A stretch of DNA of 13,166 bases from SXXH01 sp041165735 (GTDB lineage Bacteria > Planctomycetota > UBA1135 > GCA-002686595). The DNA is taken from contig JBKDQQ010000107.1 in assembly GCA_046341775.1 (NCBI GenBank), positions 1-13,166 of the forward strand, in the 5' to 3' direction. The notes below the pieces were generated by a model. That model made no database searches. It was not told where the DNA came from and was given only the letters and a program-made list of their open reading frames with translations. The translations under genes were made by a program, and so were the position numbers. Positions 1 through 5,830 of this stretch are shown piece after piece. How positions within the stretch are numbered: the first letter of the stretch is position 1; every line of letters starts with the position of its first letter.

Positions 1-39
1 GCGCAGCCTTCATCCCCTCGACGACGACGACCTCGCTCC

Positions 40-402
40 ATGAACAACCCTCTTTCTCTCGCCGTGCGCGTCTGTTGCGCCGCGACGCTCGCCCTCTCCT
101 CCGCCGCCTGCATCATCAACGTCGACTCGAATGTGCGCCGCTCCGGCAGGGTCGTGGGCGAGGAAACCATGCGTCAACTCGAGCCTGGACGCGACGAGAG
201 TTTCGTGCTGGCGCTGCTCGGCGAACCGACTCGTCGGATCCCCGTCGATGGCGGTGAACTATGGAAGTGGGAATCGACCGAGACCCGCACGGAAGAAGGC
301 AGGCTGATCTTCCTCTACAGCGGTGAGCGCGTCGACACCACCACCCGCAGCGCCTGGGTGGAGTTCAAGGACAAGAAGATCGTGCGCAGCTGGCGCGACT
401 GA
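40..402 (+). CDS. BamE/SmpA-like outer-membrane lipoprotein
   Basis: A 120-residue predicted lipoprotein. The N-terminus has a hydrophobic signal (residues 5-22) followed by a lipobox-like SAAC, placing the lipidated cysteine at C24. The mature part contains a Gly-Glu-Pro turn in LALLGEP (residues 57-63) and then a short beta-rich segment (WKWEST, LIFLYSG, AWVEF). This is the pattern of the small BamE/SmpA/OmlA fold, where a helix ends at LLGxP and a beta sheet follows. BamE assists outer-membrane beta-barrel assembly, but many proteins with this fold have unknown roles, so I claim only the fold. The ATG at 40 has no clear Shine-Dalgarno, yet it is the start that gives a proper signal peptide. 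It is convergent with the HEAT-repeat gene. Its upstream neighbour lies outside the window. Confidence 0.75.
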   Translation: MNNPLSLAVRVCCAATLALSSAACIINVDSNVRRSGRVVGEETMRQLEPGRDESFVLALLGEPTRRIPVDGGELWKWESTETRTEEGRLIFLYSGERVDTTTRSAWVEFKDKKIVRSWRD

Positions 403-425
403 TCACCTTCTCCGGCGCGATGCCG

Positions 426-440
426 GGCGCGCTTCGCGCC
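426..440 (+). terminator. GC-rich hairpin after the BamE-like gene
   Basis: ggcgcg and cgcgcc form a 6-bp all-GC stem with a 3-base loop 24 bases after the stop codon of the BamE-like gene. There is no T-tract, so termination is only suggested by position. Confidence 0.25.
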
Positions 441-486
441 TACCCCGCGCGGCGGCCCTGGCCGCCGTGTCCTCCGTGTGTGCGTC

Positions 487-529
487 GTGCACCCTCGCGC
501 AGGGCAGGCTGTGCACCCTCGCGCAGGGC
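487..529. repeat. Two perfect 19-base direct repeats
   Basis: gtgcaccctcgcgcagggc occurs at 487-505 and again at 511-529, separated by five bases (period 24, twice the 12-base period seen at 667-702). It is non-coding. Confidence 0.9.
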
Positions 530-603
530 GGTGCGCTGCGCCTTTGCGCCGGGCGGTGCAGCTAGTCGTGCATGCTTCGTGCGCGCCAAGGGCCTCCGCG
601 TGC

Positions 604-658
604 CGAATGTTCCCGCTGGACATTCGCTCTCTCGGGTTTGCCGCCACATTGGTGTGGC
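604..658. terminator. Two adjacent hairpins in the convergent spacer
   Basis: cgaatgt (604-610) pairs with acattcg (620-626), and gccaca (643-648) pairs with tgtggc (653-658). They lie in the 3' region of both converging genes and could act as factor-independent or processing hairpins, but no U-run follows on either strand. Confidence 0.3.
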
Positions 659-666
659 CGCACTGC

Positions 667-702
667 GCGACCAGGCACGCGACCAGGCACGCGTACAGGC
701 AC
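667..702. repeat. Three tandem 12-base units
   Basis: gcgaccaggcac is repeated exactly twice (667-678 and 679-690), followed by gcgtacaggcac (691-702) with two changes. A perfect palindrome (698-709) overlaps the last unit. Such a head-to-tail array is prone to replication slippage. Confidence 0.9.
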
Positions 703-734
703 GCGTGCCGATGCTCAGCGACGCGCCAACCAGC

Positions 735-1715
735 TCACGCTCCGCCGCCGGCGCGTTGCCCGCCATCCGCCTTGGGCTCCGACCCCTGCGGCTTGCGTTC
801 GCCGCGCCGCTCTTCGCCGCCGCGTTCGCCACGCCGCTCGCCGCGCGGGGCGCCCATCTGTTCGCCCCAGTAGTTCGTCCAGCGGTAGGCGTCGATCTTC
901 GGCAATTCCGGTTCGGTCTTCGGCAGTTGGAACTTGTCCTTGTGCTCCTGCCACCAACGCTGCCATAGCTCCTGCGACTTGCCCTGGTCGACGCCCGTGA
1001 GGACCATCAGCGCCAACCTGAAATCGTCCATGAACGGATCCGTCTTGCGCGGGCCGGCCGACTTGATCAGGTCGATCAACTTCTCCACGGCGGCGCGATC
1101 CCTGATGCGGCCGAGCCCGAGGATGCGCGCCTGGATCACGGACTGGTCCTGCGCGCCCCACAGGTCCTCGACCAGCAAGGCGATGGAATCCTTCGAGCCG
1201 TGCTGGCCGAGACCCTTCAGCGCGGCGGCGTAGATTTGCGGCGCATCCTTCAGCGTCCGTTCGGCGCGCATCCAATGCTCCAGCGCCTTGCATGCATCCG
1301 GGTGCGCGGTGAAGCGCAAGGCCTCGATGGCCGCGAGCTTGACGTCGGCTTCCTTCTCGCGCAGGCCCTTGGCGACGGCCTCGATCACCTGCGCGTCGAC
1401 CACGGCCGAATGGACCTTGATCGCCTCGATCTTCTTGGCCGGGTCCACGCCGCGCAGCGCCGTTTCGATGGCGGCCACGGCGGCCTTGACCTGTTCGCTG
1501 CTCGGCGGCGCCTTGGTCGCGCCGGGCTTCGGATCCTCCTTGGTGCGCGGCGCGGGAGCTCCTTCCGCGGGGTTGGATCGGCCTGACGTGGCTTCACCGG
1601 CCGGCCGCGGCTTGTCGGACGAGCCGCCTTGCTGGGCGCCAACGGGGGCGAGGCTGGCGAGGGCGAGGCTGGCGAAGGCGCAGGACGAGAGCAGCACGAA
1701 GAGCGGGCGCGGCAT
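735..1715 (-). CDS. Secreted HEAT-repeat-like protein with charged RGER tail
   Basis: A 326-residue exported protein of unknown function. It starts at an ATG with a strong AGGAGG eight bases upstream. A signal peptide (residues 1-27, ending near PVGA-Q) is followed by a Pro/Gly/Lys/Ser-rich linker (28-74). An alpha-helical repeat region (about 75-265) shows HEAT-type helix pairs such as the segments around KLAAIEALRF and IQARILGLGRI. It closes with LTGVDQGKSQELWQRWWQEH, a WxxWW pattern I associate with periplasmic HEAT proteins of planctomycetes. The tail (290-326) is low-complexity with three RGER units. HEAT repeats usually bind other proteins; no catalytic motif is visible. It lies 203 bases downstream of clpC with its own ribosome-binding site, so co-transcription is uncertain. 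Confidence 0.8.
   Translation of the reverse strand: MPRPLFVLLSSCAFASLALASLAPVGAQQGGSSDKPRPAGEATSGRSNPAEGAPAPRTKEDPKPGATKAPPSSEQVKAAVAAIETALRGVDPAKKIEAIKVHSAVVDAQVIEAVAKGLREKEADVKLAAIEALRFTAHPDACKALEHWMRAERTLKDAPQIYAAALKGLGQHGSKDSIALLVEDLWGAQDQSVIQARILGLGRIRDRAAVEKLIDLIKSAGPRKTDPFMDDFRLALMVLTGVDQGKSQELWQRWWQEHKDKFQLPKTEPELPKIDAYRWTNYWGEQMGAPRGERRGERGGEERRGERKPQGSEPKADGGQRAGGGA
796..838. repeat. 16-base imperfect repeat coding the RGER tail
   Basis: cgttcgccgcgccgct (796-811) recurs with one mismatch at 823-838, 27 bases (nine codons) later. It encodes the repeated Arg-Gly-Glu-Arg segments of the HEAT protein's C-terminus and keeps the frame. Confidence 0.7.
1646..1675. repeat. Perfect 15-base tandem duplication in a signal peptide
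   Basis: gggcgaggctggcga is present twice head to tail (1646-1660 and 1661-1675). It lies inside the signal-peptide codons of the HEAT-repeat gene, doubling a Leu-Ala-Ser-Leu-Ala type segment of the hydrophobic core without shifting the frame. Confidence 0.85.
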
Positions 1716-1723
1716 CTGGGGAT

Positions 1724-1729
1724 CCTCCT
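1724..1729 (-). promoter_or_regulatory. Strong ribosome-binding site of the HEAT-repeat gene
   Basis: Read on the minus strand this is AGGAGG, eight bases before the ATG at 1715. It fixes that start and is one of the few perfect Shine-Dalgarno sequences in the window. Confidence 0.8.
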
Positions 1730-1918
1730 GGGGGTGGTCGTGGGAGCGGATTGGAACCCGCGAACTTCGGCCGCGTCACGCGAATTGCCGCGAGCGTCCG
1801 AGCCGGGTGTCCAAGTCCTGCCAAGGCCGGCGGCCCCGACGCGTTCGCGCCGAGGCCGCCATGATTCCGCGCCTGCACTTCGCCGAGGCGGAGTGGACGC
1901 CGATGGTCCGGTCGCGCC

Positions 1919-4465
1919 TCAGGGGGCGGGCGTCTCGCTCGGCGAGCCCGCCACGGCCTTCTCCGGCTCGGCCTCCTGCACGAAGACGAGCTTGTCGCCG
2001 CCTTCGGCCAGCTTGATCTTCACCGGCACGCCGCTCATGTGGCCGTGCTTGAGCATGTGCTCGGCCAGCGGGTCCTCGATGTTGCGCTCGATGGCGCGGC
2101 GCAGCGGACGGGCGCCGTAGTCCTCGTTCCAACCCTGCTTGATCAGGAAGTCCAGCGCCGACTGCTCGACATCCAGCGCGACGCCCTTGTCGGCGAGGCG
2201 CTTGCCGACCTCGGCGATCTGCAGCTTCACGATGCGCGTCAGGTCGTCGTGCGTCAGCGGGTTGAACACGACCAGTTCGTCGACGCGGTTGAGGAACTCG
2301 GGGCGGAAGTAGCGCTCGACCTCCATCATCACGTCGGTCTTCATGCGCTTGCGCCGCTCGTCCTCGTTGGGCTTGGCCGTCGAGGCGGTGCGGTCGAAGC
2401 CGAGCTTCGAGCCGGCCTTCATCTGCTGCGAGCCCAGGTTGCTCGTCATGATGAGGATGACGTTCTTGAAGTCGATGTGGCGGCCGAACGAGTCGGTCAG
2501 GCGTCCTTCCTCCATGATCTGGAGGAGCATGTTGAAGACGTCGGGGTGCGCCTTCTCGATCTCGTCGAGCAGCACGACCGAGTAGGGGCGGCGACGCACC
2601 CGTTCGGTGAGCTGGCCGCCCTCCTCGTAGCCGACGTAGCCCGGGGGCGCGCCGACGAGTCGCGAGGCGTTGTGCTTCTCCATGTACTCGCTCATGTCCA
2701 TGGTGATCACCGCGTCCTCGGTGCCGAACATGAACTTGGCGAGTTGCTTGCAGAGGAAGGTCTTTCCGACGCCCGAGGGGCCCAGGAAGATGAACGAGCC
2801 GGTCGGACGGCGCGGATCCTTGAGGCCCGAGCGCGAGCGGCGCACGGCGCGGGCGATGGCGCTGATGGCCTCGTCCTGGTTGATCACCGCCGACGACAGC
2901 TCCTTCTCCATCTGGAGCAGGCGCTCGGCCTCCTCCTTCTCGAGGCGCGTCAGGGGGATGCCGGTCATCTTCGACACCGTCTCCGCGATCACCTCCGCGT
3001 CGACCGTGCCGACCTGCTCCTTGTCCGACTGCTCGGCGCGCCAGCGGTTCTGGACCTCCTCGCGCTTCTTCTTCATCTGGTACGCCTGGTCGCGCAGGCG
3101 CGCGGCCTTCTCGAAGTCCTGCGCCGTGACGGCGGCGTCCTTCTCGCGTTCGAGCTTCTCGATCTCGGTGGTGATGTCGCGCAGGTCGGGCGGCGCGACC
3201 ATGGCCTTGATGCGCACGCGCGCGCCGGCCTCGTCGATCACGTCGATGGCCTTGTCCGGCAGGAAGCGGTTGTTGATGTAGCGCGTCGACAGGTCGACGG
3301 CGGCTTGCAGCGCCTCGTCGCTGGAGCTGACGCGGTGGTGCGCTTCGTAGCGGTCGCGCAGGCCCTTGAGGATCTCGAAGGCCTGGGCCGGCGTGGGCGG
3401 CTCGACGTTGACCGACTGGAAGCGGCGCTCGAGCGCGCCGTCCTTCTCGATGTGCTTCCTGTACTCGTCGAGGGTCGTGGCCCCGATGCACTGGATCTCG
3501 CCGCGCGACAACGCCGGCTTGAGCACGTTCGAGGCGTCGATGGCGCCCTCGGCGCCGCCGGCCCCGACCAGCGTGTGCAGCTCGTCGATGAACAGCACCA
3601 CATCGCGCACGCGGCGCACTTCGGTCATGACGGCCTTGATGCGCTCTTCGAACTGGCCGCGGTACTTGGTGCCGGCGACCATCAAGGCGAGGTCGAGCAC
3701 CACGATGCGCTTGTTGCGCAGGATCTCGGGCACGCGGTTCTCGACGATCTGCTGCGCGAGGCCCTCGACGATGGCCGTCTTGCCCACGCCAGGCTCGCCG
3801 AGCAGCACGGGGTTGTTCTTCGTGCGGCGCGACAGGATCTGCACCACGCGCTCGATCTCGTTGGCGCGACCGATCACGGCGTCGAGCTTGCCCTCGCGCG
3901 CCAGTTCGGTCAGGTCGCGGCCGAAGCTGTCGAGCGCCGGGGTCTTGCTCTTGCCGCCTTGCGGCTTCTCCGAGGCCGCGGGCGCGGCGCCCTCCTGCTG
4001 GCCGGCCTCTTCCTCCTCCTCGTTCGAATCCGCCCCGAGGAAGTCGAGCACCTCCTCGCGCACATCCTCGAGCTTGACGCCGAGGTTCATCAGGACCTGC
4101 GCGGCGATCCCCTCGTTCTCCTTGATCAGGCCGAGCAGCAGGTGCTCCGTCCCGATGTAGTTGTGGCCGAGGTTGCCGGCCTCCTCCATCGACAACTCGA
4201 GCACCTTCTTGGCGCGCGGCGTGAACGGCAACTGGCCCATCGTCACCATCGACGGGCCGGTCTTGACGATCTTCTCGACCTCGCTGCGGATCTTGGTCAG
4301 GTCGATCCCCATGTTCTTGAGGACGTTGGCGGCGACCCCCGAGCCTTCCTGGACGAGGCCCAGCAGGATGTGCTCGGTGCCCAGGTACTCGTGGTTGAAC
4401 CGCTGCGCCTCCTGGCGAGCGAGGTTCATGACCTTCTTGGCGCGGTCGGTGAAGCGATCGAACAT
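1919..4465 (-). CDS. clpC: ATP-dependent Clp protease ATP-binding subunit ClpC
   Basis: A full-length 848-residue Hsp100 unfoldase of the ClpC type, which threads substrates into ClpP. Two Clp_N repeats cover residues 1-145 (both with GTEHxLLGL). The first AAA+ domain has Walker A GEPGVGKT near 223-230 and Walker B VLFIDELH. A UVR-containing middle domain (about 431-465, EKLEREKDAAVTAQDFEKAA) separates it from the second AAA+ domain, with Walker A GPSGVGKT near 560 and Walker B VVLLDEIEKAH. The ClpP-docking loop is present as KLGF, so a ClpP partner is expected elsewhere. An acidic/Ala-rich linker (about 147-175) joins the N domain to the first ring. The ATG at 4465 has an upstream AAAGGA. 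No CIRCE or CtsR operator is visible. The McsA-like gene lies upstream across a 592-base spacer. Confidence 0.97.
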   Translation of the reverse strand: MFDRFTDRAKKVMNLARQEAQRFNHEYLGTEHILLGLVQEGSGVAANVLKNMGIDLTKIRSEVEKIVKTGPSMVTMGQLPFTPRAKKVLELSMEEAGNLGHNYIGTEHLLLGLIKENEGIAAQVLMNLGVKLEDVREEVLDFLGADSNEEEEEAGQQEGAAPAASEKPQGGKSKTPALDSFGRDLTELAREGKLDAVIGRANEIERVVQILSRRTKNNPVLLGEPGVGKTAIVEGLAQQIVENRVPEILRNKRIVVLDLALMVAGTKYRGQFEERIKAVMTEVRRVRDVVLFIDELHTLVGAGGAEGAIDASNVLKPALSRGEIQCIGATTLDEYRKHIEKDGALERRFQSVNVEPPTPAQAFEILKGLRDRYEAHHRVSSSDEALQAAVDLSTRYINNRFLPDKAIDVIDEAGARVRIKAMVAPPDLRDITTEIEKLEREKDAAVTAQDFEKAARLRDQAYQMKKKREEVQNRWRAEQSDKEQVGTVDAEVIAETVSKMTGIPLTRLEKEEAERLLQMEKELSSAVINQDEAISAIARAVRRSRSGLKDPRRPTGSFIFLGPSGVGKTFLCKQLAKFMFGTEDAVITMDMSEYMEKHNASRLVGAPPGYVGYEEGGQLTERVRRRPYSVVLLDEIEKAHPDVFNMLLQIMEEGRLTDSFGRHIDFKNVILIMTSNLGSQQMKAGSKLGFDRTASTAKPNEDERRKRMKTDVMMEVERYFRPEFLNRVDELVVFNPLTHDDLTRIVKLQIAEVGKRLADKGVALDVEQSALDFLIKQGWNEDYGARPLRRAIERNIEDPLAEHMLKHGHMSGVPVKIKLAEGGDKLVFVQEAEPEKAVAGSPSETPAP

Positions 4466-4506
4466 GATGTGTCCTTTGGGATGGCTGCCCGCGGCGGGGT
4501 CCGCCT

Positions 4507-4527
4507 GGGAGGCCGTGGGGGCCTCCC
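4507..4527 (-). promoter_or_regulatory. Hairpin in the clpC 5' leader
   Basis: gggaggcc (4507-4514) and ggcctccc (4520-4527) form an 8-bp stem with a 5-base loop about 42 bases before the clpC start. It could be an mRNA leader structure; there is no T-tract. Confidence 0.35.
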
Positions 4528-4706
4528 GCGTGGGTGCCAGGGGTGGATGCTCTCGCAGTGGCTATCGGACGGAACGCCCCGCGAGTTGACCGCAAGGTCG
4601 GCACGCGGGCCGGGAGCGCGACCAGATGCAGGCGCTCCGCAGGCTAGCGGCCGGCGCGGCGGCGGCGACCCTCGATGTGGGGGATCGCCTTGCGCAGGTT
4701 GTGGTG

Positions 4707-4734
4707 TTTTTAGTCGCAGCAGCGAGCCAGTGAA
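4707..4734 (-). promoter_or_regulatory. Candidate clpC promoter
   Basis: Read on the minus strand: TTCACT (4729-4734), a 16-base spacer, then TAAAAA (4707-4712). Each hexamer matches the sigma-70 consensus at four of six positions. It is the only AT-rich patch in the spacer, but this remains a weak prediction. Confidence 0.3.
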
Positions 4735-4774
4735 AGGCCACGAATTGCACGATCCTTCGGTGCGCCGGATTGCG

Positions 4775-4797
4775 CCCGTTCCGGTATTGGGAACGGG
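4775..4797. repeat. Inverted repeat upstream of the candidate clpC promoter
   Basis: cccgttcc (4775-4782) and ggaacggg (4790-4797) are perfect 8-base arms around a 7-base loop. It lies about 40 bases upstream of the candidate -35, where a regulator could bind. Confidence 0.45.
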
Positions 4798-4967
4798 ACT
4801 CGAGCGCGGCTGGGCGCAGGTGCGGTTGCCGCGCCGGGCGCCTTCCATGGGTCGCTTCGGGATCGCGTGGTGGGCGACTGGAATTCCGCCGGATCCTGCC
4901 GGCGCTCGCAGCCGCCGCGTTCCAAGAAGATCCCTTCGCGCTCGCTTCGGCCTGGCGCTTGCGCGGG

Positions 4968-4984
4968 CGTTCGTGAAACGAACG
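4968..4984 (-). terminator. Palindrome after the mcsA-like gene
   Basis: cgttcgt and acgaacg are perfect 7-base arms with a 3-base loop, about 75 bases after the stop of the McsA-like gene. It may be a terminator stem without a U-run, or a protein-binding palindrome. Confidence 0.4.
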
Positions 4985-5057
4985 TCTCCCCAGAGGGAAA
5001 CGCGCAAGGAACGCGCGCGCGTCGGTCCGGATCCGTGCAGTCAGGCCGCTCGCGGCC

Positions 5058-5639
5058 TCAGGAACCCGCGGGCGGCGCGGATTCCAGCGCGCGCAATTCA
5101 TCGCGCAGTCGCGCCGCGCTCTCGTAGGCTTCGGCGCGAATCGCCTCCGCCAGCTTGGCTCGCAATTGCGTCAGTCGTGCCTCGCGCGTGGCTTGCTCGG
5201 GGGCCTGTCCGGACGCTTGTTCGGACGCTTGTTCGGACGCTTGCGCCGCCGGGACATGCGCCGCCCCGGGCAAGCGGCCCACATGCAGGCGCGCGCCATG
5301 CACGCGTTCGAGCAATTCGGCGATGTGCGGCCCGAACACCTCGTAGTCCTTCGCGCAACCGAGCCGGCCCTTGCGACGGAACTCCTCGAGGGTCATGCCG
5401 CAGTGCGGGCACGCCGGTCCGCCCTTCTTGCGCGTGGCTTGGGCGGAGATCTGCAACAGCTTCCAGATGTCGGCCACCGTCTTCTTGGGCTGCGCCATGT
5501 GCGGCAGGTCGAGCGCCTGCGCGCACACCTCGCACAGGTGGCGTTCCTGCACCGGGTTCTCACCCTCGCCGGCGGCTGAGCCACCGAGGTCGGTCACATG
5601 GACCGTGGCGGGGTTCTTGTTGCAGTTCTGGCAGTGCAT
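5058..5639 (-). CDS. McsA-like zinc-finger protein with UVR motif
   Basis: A 193-residue protein of the McsA/YacH family. In Firmicutes McsA activates the arginine kinase McsB and works with ClpC. The N-terminal knuckle has CxxC pairs C3/C6 and C36/C39. The second has C77/C80 and then C95, with Asp at 98 where a fourth Cys is usual. HGARLHVGRLPG (114-125) matches the family's central motif. Residues 131-150 form an Ala/Gln/Glu/Ser linker built from 12-base repeats. A UVR helix pair (about 157-186) ends the protein and resembles the UVR segment of ClpC. The ATG at 5639 immediately precedes the first knuckle (MHCQNC) and has no clear Shine-Dalgarno; the open frame extends upstream only as a murD shadow. 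No mcsB or ctsR is visible. The clpC neighbour supports a role in ClpC-dependent proteolysis. Confidence 0.85.
   Translation of the reverse strand: MHCQNCNKNPATVHVTDLGGSAAGEGENPVQERHLCEVCAQALDLPHMAQPKKTVADIWKLLQISAQATRKKGGPACPHCGMTLEEFRRKGRLGCAKDYEVFGPHIAELLERVHGARLHVGRLPGAAHVPAAQASEQASEQASGQAPEQATREARLTQLRAKLAEAIRAEAYESAARLRDELRALESAPPAGS
5192..5239. repeat. Four tandem 12-base units coding a Gln-Ala-Ser-Glu linker
   Basis: Units at 5192-5203, 5204-5215, 5216-5227 and 5228-5239; the last two are identical (cttgttcggacg) and the others diverged. On the minus strand each encodes four residues of the QASE/QASG/QAPE type inside the McsA-like protein, so copy changes would alter linker length but not frame. 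Confidence 0.9.
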
Positions 5640-5723
5640 GGGGCGCTTGGTCGCAGGTGGAAAGGTACGCCCGGATGGCTGGATCCGCCACCTCCGAGCC
5701 TCGTCCCATCCGGCTGTGGAGGA

Positions 5724-5752
5724 TTCATAGCACCGTGGGCGGTCGCCGCAAA
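5724..5752 (-). promoter_or_regulatory. Candidate promoter of the mcsA-like gene
   Basis: On the minus strand TTTGCG (5747-5752), a 17-base spacer and TATGAA (5724-5729) precede the start by 85 bases. Spacing is ideal and the -10 is fair, but the -35 is poor. Confidence 0.3.
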
Positions 5753-5830
5753 CCCGGCTGAGCCGTCGACTCCGGCGGGTGGGGCGAATTCGCGCAGGCC
5801 GCGCGCCACTGGACGCGGGAGCGGCCGCGC

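Larger units (their letters stand above)
403..734. repeat. Gene-free convergent spacer rich in direct and inverted repeats
   Basis: This 332-base spacer lies between two converging gene ends and has no credible coding sequence; the open frames are low-complexity Arg/Ala/Pro shadows. It holds a perfect 19-base direct repeat (487-505 and 511-529, gtgcaccctcgcgcagggc), three tandem 12-base units (667-702) and a perfect 12-base palindrome (698-709, ggcacgcgtgcc). It also has three hairpins: 426-440 (6-bp stem), 604-626 (7-bp stem, 9-base loop) and 643-658 (6-bp stem, 4-base loop). None is followed by a T-tract, so they are not classical terminators, although the position suits transcription termination from both sides. 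Confidence 0.7.
4466..5057. other. 592-base gene-free leader between the mcsA-like gene and clpC
   Basis: No credible gene is seen on either strand; the longer open frames are Arg/Pro/Ala-rich shadows and none resembles McsB arginine kinase. The region contains three perfect inverted repeats (4507-4527, 4775-4797 and 4968-4984) and one AT-rich spot (4707-4712) that could be the -10 element of a clpC promoter. If so, clpC would have a 5' leader of roughly 235 nucleotides. Confidence 0.6.

Noticed and set aside
487..709. A CRISPR-like array in the first spacer
   Set aside because: Only two 19-base copies with a 5-base gap and three head-to-tail 12-base units occur; there are no spacers of CRISPR length and no cas genes.
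1776..4604. A 942-residue minus-strand open frame overlapping clpC in another frame
   Set aside because: It is Arg/Gly/Pro/Ala-rich with no motif, and is fully explained as a frame shadow of clpC.
4466..5057. CIRCE or CtsR heat-shock operators before clpC
   Set aside because: No TTAGCACTC/GAGTGCTAA pair and no GGTCAAA direct repeat is present; the palindromes found do not match either.
4562..5101. Possible mcsB remnant or small gene between the mcsA-like gene and clpC
   Set aside because: None of the translations shows arginine-kinase motifs or any recognisable fold; they are Arg/Pro/Ala-rich shadows.
2039..5761. A 1240-residue open frame on the plus strand opposite clpC and the mcsA-like gene
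   Set aside because: It is antisense to two clearly conserved proteins. Its translation is a Leu/Ala/Val/Arg-rich low-complexity shadow without any family motif, typical of high-GC DNA.
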